Shown: positions 60,766 to 64,000 of the stretch, piece after piece
Layout of the letters: each line of letters opens with the position of its first letter
Position numbering within the stretch: the first letter of the stretch is position 1
From: Sphingobium arseniciresistens
GTDB lineage: Bacteria > Pseudomonadota > Alphaproteobacteria > Sphingomonadales > Sphingomonadaceae
Direction: 5' to 3'
Assembly: GCA_029167225.1 (NCBI GenBank)
Contig: JARFNK010000022.1
Span: 29,408 to 93,407, forward strand
Length of the DNA stretch: 64,000 nucleotides
Translations under genes and position numbers: made by a program
The notes under the pieces: model-generated
Told to the model about the DNA's origin: nothing
The model's database searches: none
Seen by the model: only the letters and a program-made list of their open reading frames with translations

Positions 60766-61527
60766 ATGTCCGCCACCCCGCGCGTCGCACTGTTCGTCAC
60801 CTGCCTCGTCGACCTGATGCGGCCACGCATCGGCTTCGCCGCGATCCGCACGCTAGAAGCCGCCGGATGCGAGGTCGTCGTCCCCGAAGGACAGACCTGC
60901 TGCGGGCAGCCCGCGCTCAATTCGGGCGATCGCGCCCATGCCACCGCCATCGCTCGCCAGACCATCGCCGTGCTGGAACCCTTCGAGCATGTCGTCGTGC
61001 CTTCCGGCTCCTGTGCCGGCACCATCCGTTGCCATTATCCCGAACTGTTCGAGGAGGATGCCGAATGGGGGCCACGCGCCCGCGCCGTCGCCGAGAAGAC
61101 CTTCGAGATCATGGCCTATCTGGACGAGGTACGCGGATGGCGGCCCGATGATGTCAGCCTCGATGCAAAGGCGACCTATCATGACAGCTGCTCGGGCCTG
61201 CGCGAACTGGGGATCAAGGCCCAGCCCCGCCGGCTGCTGAAGGCGGTGGACGGGCTGACCCTCGCCCCGCTCTCCGGCGAGGAAACCTGTTGCGGCTTCG
61301 GCGGCACCTTCTGCGTCAAATATCCGGCGATCTCCAACGCTATCGTCGATGAGAAGGCCGTCGCCATCGAAGCGACGGGCGCGGACCTGCTGCTCGCCGG
61401 AGACCTTGGCTGCCTGATGAACATGGCGGGCAAGCTCAACCGTCGCGGTTCGGGCATCCGGGCTTTCCACGCGGTCGAACTACTCGCCGGCATGGGTGAC
61501 GGCCCGGCCATCGGGGAAGAGGAATGA
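60766..61527 (+). CDS. lutA: L-lactate utilisation protein LutA (Fe-S, cysteine-rich domain)
   Basis: 253 residues. Two CCG-type cysteine-rich domains: EGQTCCGQPALNSG with VPSGSCAGTI, and YHDSCSGLRELG with GEETCCGFGGTFCVKYP. With LutB and LutC it forms the flavin-independent L-lactate dehydrogenase complex that converts L-lactate to pyruvate. In this locus L-lactate is a product of the rhamnose pathway. Begins 4 bp after the esterase stop. Confidence 0.93.
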   Translation: MSATPRVALFVTCLVDLMRPRIGFAAIRTLEAAGCEVVVPEGQTCCGQPALNSGDRAHATAIARQTIAVLEPFEHVVVPSGSCAGTIRCHYPELFEEDAEWGPRARAVAEKTFEIMAYLDEVRGWRPDDVSLDAKATYHDSCSGLRELGIKAQPRRLLKAVDGLTLAPLSGEETCCGFGGTFCVKYPAISNAIVDEKAVAIEATGADLLLAGDLGCLMNMAGKLNRRGSGIRAFHAVELLAGMGDGPAIGEEE

Positions 61528-62945
61528 GCGGCGTTACCGATCGCGCCGACGCGGCAAGTTTCAAGGCGCGCGCCGACATGGCGCTGGCCGACCGCATCCT
61601 GAAGGTCGCGGTCGAGCGCACCGCCGGCACAGCCGAAGCCAAGCGCGCCGTCGCCGTCGCCGCCTTCCCCGATTTCGAGCGTGCGCGCGACCGCGCGGCA
61701 GCGATCAAGGATCATGTGGTCGCGCATCTCGGCCATTATCTCGAGCAATTCGAGGCGAACGCCATCGCCGCCGGGGCGAAGGTCCACTGGGCCAGCACCG
61801 CCGACGAAGCCTGCGCCATCGTCATCGACATCTGCAAGGCGGCTGGCGCGAAGACCGTCGCCCGTTCGAAATCGATGCTGGGCGAAGAGATCGGCCTGCC
61901 CCATGCCCTGGCCGAAGCAGGCATAGGCCGGGTCGAGACCGACCTTGCCGAACATATCATCCAGCTGGCCGACGAGCGTCCCTCGCACATCATCTGGCCA
62001 GCGATGCACAAGACCCGCGAACAGGTTTCCGCCCTGTTCAAGGCCCGCCACCGCGAACCGCATGTGACGGAAGACATTGCTGCCATGGCCGAGAGCGCCC
62101 GGCGGGAACTGCGCGGCCAGATGCTGGGCGCGGACGTCGGCATTTCCGGCGCCAATTTCCTGGTGGCGGATACCGGTGCGGTCTGCACCGTCACCAATGA
62201 AGGCAATGCCGAGCTGTCGCTGGTCCCGCCCCGCGTCCATATCGTAACGGCCGGCATCGAGAAGATCGTGCCCTCCATGGCGCACACCGTCCACATGCTG
62301 CGGATGCTGGCGCGCTCCGCGACCGGCGCGGCGCTGACCCAATATACGACCTTCTACACCGGCCCCAAGCGCGCGGACGATCCCGACGGCCCGGAAGAGA
62401 TGCATATCGTACTGGTCGACAATGGCCGCACGAAGATGCGCGAGGAAGGGCTAGCGGAGATGCTGCGCTGCATCCGCTGCGGCGCCTGCATGAACCATTG
62501 CGTCGTGTTCCGCCAGATCGGCGGCCATGCCTATGGCGGCACCTATCCGGGGCCGATGGGCGCGGTGCTGACGCCGGTGCTGGACGGGCTTGCCGCCAGC
62601 CGCGACCTGCCCAATGCCTGCACGCTCAACGGCAAGTGCCAGGAAGTCTGCCCGGTCCGCATCCCCCTGCCCACGCTGCTGCGCGGCTGGCGCGAGAAGA
62701 GCTGGCGCGAAGGGCTGGAGCCCGCGACGATGCGCGCGGGCATCGGCATCTGGGCCTGGGTTGCCGGGCGCCCCCGGCTCTATCGCCTCGGCACCGGCAT
62801 CGCGGTCCGCGCGATGCGGCTCATGGGCGGCAAGGGCTGGATCGCTCGCCTGCCGCTCGCCGGCGGATGGACCCGGCATCGCGACATGCCAAAGCCCGCA
62901 GCCCGCACCTTCATGGCCCAATATGCCTCGGAGCGCCGCAAATGA
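61524..62945 (+). CDS. lutB: L-lactate utilisation protein LutB (iron-sulfur subunit)
   Basis: 473 residues. The N-terminal two-thirds is the LutB/LUD domain (AKTVARSKSMLGEEIGL, LGADVGISGANFLVADTG). The C-terminal part carries two ferredoxin-type sets, CIRCGACMNHCVVF and CTLNGKCQEVCPVRI, for [4Fe-4S] clusters. Overlaps lutA and lutC by 4 bp each. Confidence 0.94.
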   Translation: MSGVTDRADAASFKARADMALADRILKVAVERTAGTAEAKRAVAVAAFPDFERARDRAAAIKDHVVAHLGHYLEQFEANAIAAGAKVHWASTADEACAIVIDICKAAGAKTVARSKSMLGEEIGLPHALAEAGIGRVETDLAEHIIQLADERPSHIIWPAMHKTREQVSALFKARHREPHVTEDIAAMAESARRELRGQMLGADVGISGANFLVADTGAVCTVTNEGNAELSLVPPRVHIVTAGIEKIVPSMAHTVHMLRMLARSATGAALTQYTTFYTGPKRADDPDGPEEMHIVLVDNGRTKMREEGLAEMLRCIRCGACMNHCVVFRQIGGHAYGGTYPGPMGAVLTPVLDGLAASRDLPNACTLNGKCQEVCPVRIPLPTLLRGWREKSWREGLEPATMRAGIGIWAWVAGRPRLYRLGTGIAVRAMRLMGGKGWIARLPLAGGWTRHRDMPKPAARTFMAQYASERRK

Positions 62946-63565
62946 GCAGCCGCGACACCATCCTCGCTCGGCTCAGGACAGACGCGCCCGGTCCGATCGA
63001 CGCAGAGGCGAGCGCACTGCTGATCACGCCGGAGCGCCCCACGGTCGACTTGGATGAGCTGGAAGGAACCTTCCTCGCCAGCCTTTCGCTGCCCAGCATT
63101 GCCGCGACCCATGACCGGATCGGTGACATCGCAGCCCTCCCGGAGGCCGTGTCACGCTATCTTGCCGGGCACGGCCTGCCCAATGCGGTGGTGCTGCCGC
63201 CCGAACCCGCCCTGCTCGGCTGCGACTGGTCCAACTTCACGCTACACGGACGCGCCGCGCCGAATGAACCCGCAGCGATCGCGGTGGCCCGATGCGGCAT
63301 CGCGGAGACTGGATCGCTGGTGTTCGAAACGAGCCCGGTTGCACCGATGCTGCCCAATTTCCTGGCGCTGCATCATATCGTTCTGCTATCCACAGGCGCT
63401 ATCCATCCCTATCTGGAAGATGCGATCCTGCCCGGCGCGCAGCCCCGCGCGCATTATTGGATTACCGGCGTATCGGGCACCACGGATATCGAGGGCACCT
63501 ATGTCCGCGGCGCGCATGGCCCCCGCTTCCTGCACGTTATCCTGCTGGATGCGAAAACCGGCTGA
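62942..63565 (+). CDS. lutC: L-lactate utilisation protein LutC
   Basis: 207 residues, LUD domain: ARCGIAETGSLVFETSPVA and HHIVLLSTGAIHPYLEDA, ending GVSGTTDIEGTYVRGAHGP, the conserved C-terminal block of LutC. Completes the lutABC operon. About 100 bp later kduI begins with its own candidate operator, so transcription may stop or restart there. Confidence 0.93.
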   Translation: MSSRDTILARLRTDAPGPIDAEASALLITPERPTVDLDELEGTFLASLSLPSIAATHDRIGDIAALPEAVSRYLAGHGLPNAVVLPPEPALLGCDWSNFTLHGRAAPNEPAAIAVARCGIAETGSLVFETSPVAPMLPNFLALHHIVLLSTGAIHPYLEDAILPGAQPRAHYWITGVSGTTDIEGTYVRGAHGPRFLHVILLDAKTG

Positions 63566-63573
63566 ACATCTGC

Positions 63574-63596
63574 ATATTGGATATCAATTCCACATT
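63574..63596. promoter_or_regulatory. Candidate regulon motif upstream of kduI
   Basis: Read on the minus strand, AATGTGGAA-TTGAT-ATCCAATAT: the left half is identical to the copy at 57186-57194 and the right half is degenerate. It sits 73-95 bp before the kduI start in an AT-rich gap. Confidence 0.45.
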
Positions 63597-63668
63597 TAGG
63601 GAATTTTTGGTTACATCACGCCCAAGCGCGACTATAGCGCATGCAGCACATTGAGATGGAGTGACCCC

Positions 63669-64000
63669 ATGTTTGAGAAGACGTATCACGCGACGCATCC
63701 CGAGATGATGGAGTGCGTGGAGAATGAGGCGTTGCGCGAGCGCTATCTTGTGGGCGGGATGTTCGTGGCGGGCGAGGTGAAGCTGAACTACTCGCATAAT
63801 GAGCGGTTCGTGATCGGCGGCGCGGTGCCGGCGGGCGGGGTGATCAAGCTGCCCGAGCAGGTGGTGCCGGCGTCGGCTTCGGGCAAGCCCTTCCTGGAGC
63901 GGCGCGAGGCGGGGATCGTCAACATCGGCGGGCCGGGCGCGATCACGGTCGACGGCACCCGCTACGAGATGGGCAACAAGGAATGCCTGTACGTGCCGAT
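63669..64000 (+). CDS. kduI: 5-dehydro-4-deoxy-D-glucuronate isomerase KduI (5' part, cut by window edge)
   Basis: The ATG at 63669, with GGAG upstream, opens a frame to the end of the window (about 110 residues): MFEKTYHATHPEMMECVENE, LRERYLVGGMFVAGEVKLNY, ERFVIGGAVPAGG, then a cupin-like region. These are KduI hallmarks. It isomerises the 5-keto-4-deoxyuronate made by the PL22 lyase toward 2-keto-3-deoxygluconate. Synonymous codons lean to G-ending (GCG, GTG, ACG) where lutABC uses C-ending ones, suggesting a different origin for this segment. Confidence 0.93.
   Translation, partial: MFEKTYHATHPEMMECVENEALRERYLVGGMFVAGEVKLNYSHNERFVIGGAVPAGGVIKLPEQVVPASASGKPFLERREAGIVNIGGPGAITVDGTRYEMGNKECLYVP

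Overview
The window reads as alphaproteobacterial DNA of the sphingomonad type (Sphingobium, Sphingomonas or Novosphingobium). The evidence is high GC with C/G-ending codons, two TonB-dependent receptors of the kind sphingomonads use for glycan uptake, an EgtB/EgtD pair, and an L-rhamnose pathway of the form described in Sphingomonas (dehydrogenase, lactonase, dehydratase, 4-dehydrogenase, diketo hydrolase). I see no tRNA, rRNA, CRISPR array or transposase.

About 1-16.5 kb is accessory DNA. It opens with a PRTRC cluster on the minus strand (ParB, E, C, a 73-aa extra ORF, F, B, A and a ThiF protein cut by the window edge), preceded by a zinc-finger/Toprim primase-like gene. A short mixed stretch follows (MarR-like protein, endonuclease/exonuclease/phosphatase, flavodoxin-fold reductase, small unknown protein). 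Next, at 9.6-16.25 kb, is the most interesting locus: a minus-strand four-gene operon encoding a probable bacterial gasdermin, an alpha/beta hydrolase, a caspase-like protease and a 524-aa protein of unknown function. Divergent to it are a small protein with a hydrophobic C-terminal region and an HExxH metallopeptidase. Gasdermin plus caspase is a known bacterial cell-death and antiphage pairing. The hydrolase, the 524-aa partner and the linked metallopeptidase make this composition unusual.

About 16.8-31.8 kb looks like ordinary chromosome: isocitrate lyase divergent from its probable ScfR/RamB-type regulator, a TonB-dependent receptor, ergothioneine genes egtB and egtD, and a tripartite RND efflux operon divergent from a LysR regulator.

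About 31.9-64 kb is one large pectin/rhamnogalacturonan-I utilisation locus. Minus strand, 39.5-31.9 kb: TonB receptor, DUF6250-like protein, PL26-like exo-rhamnogalacturonan lyase, PL22 oligogalacturonate lyase. Plus strand, 40.2-50.1 kb: CE12 esterase, GH28, RhaM mutarotase, GH35, GH105, GPH-type symporter, a five-bladed-propeller glycosidase. Minus strand, 57.1-50.2 kb: L-rhamnonate dehydratase, diketo-deoxyrhamnonate hydrolase, 4-dehydrogenase, lactonase, RhaT, GH43, esterase. Plus strand, 57.3-63.6 kb: IclR regulator, L-rhamnose 1-dehydrogenase, second CE12, esterase, LutABC; then the start of kduI. The rhamnose route ends in pyruvate and L-lactate, and the co-located lutABC can oxidise the lactate to pyruvate, so the locus carries a near-complete route from polymer to central metabolism. 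AT-rich, partly palindromic motifs recur upstream of several of these units, and a structured leader with an intrinsic terminator lies just before the CE12/GH28 operon.
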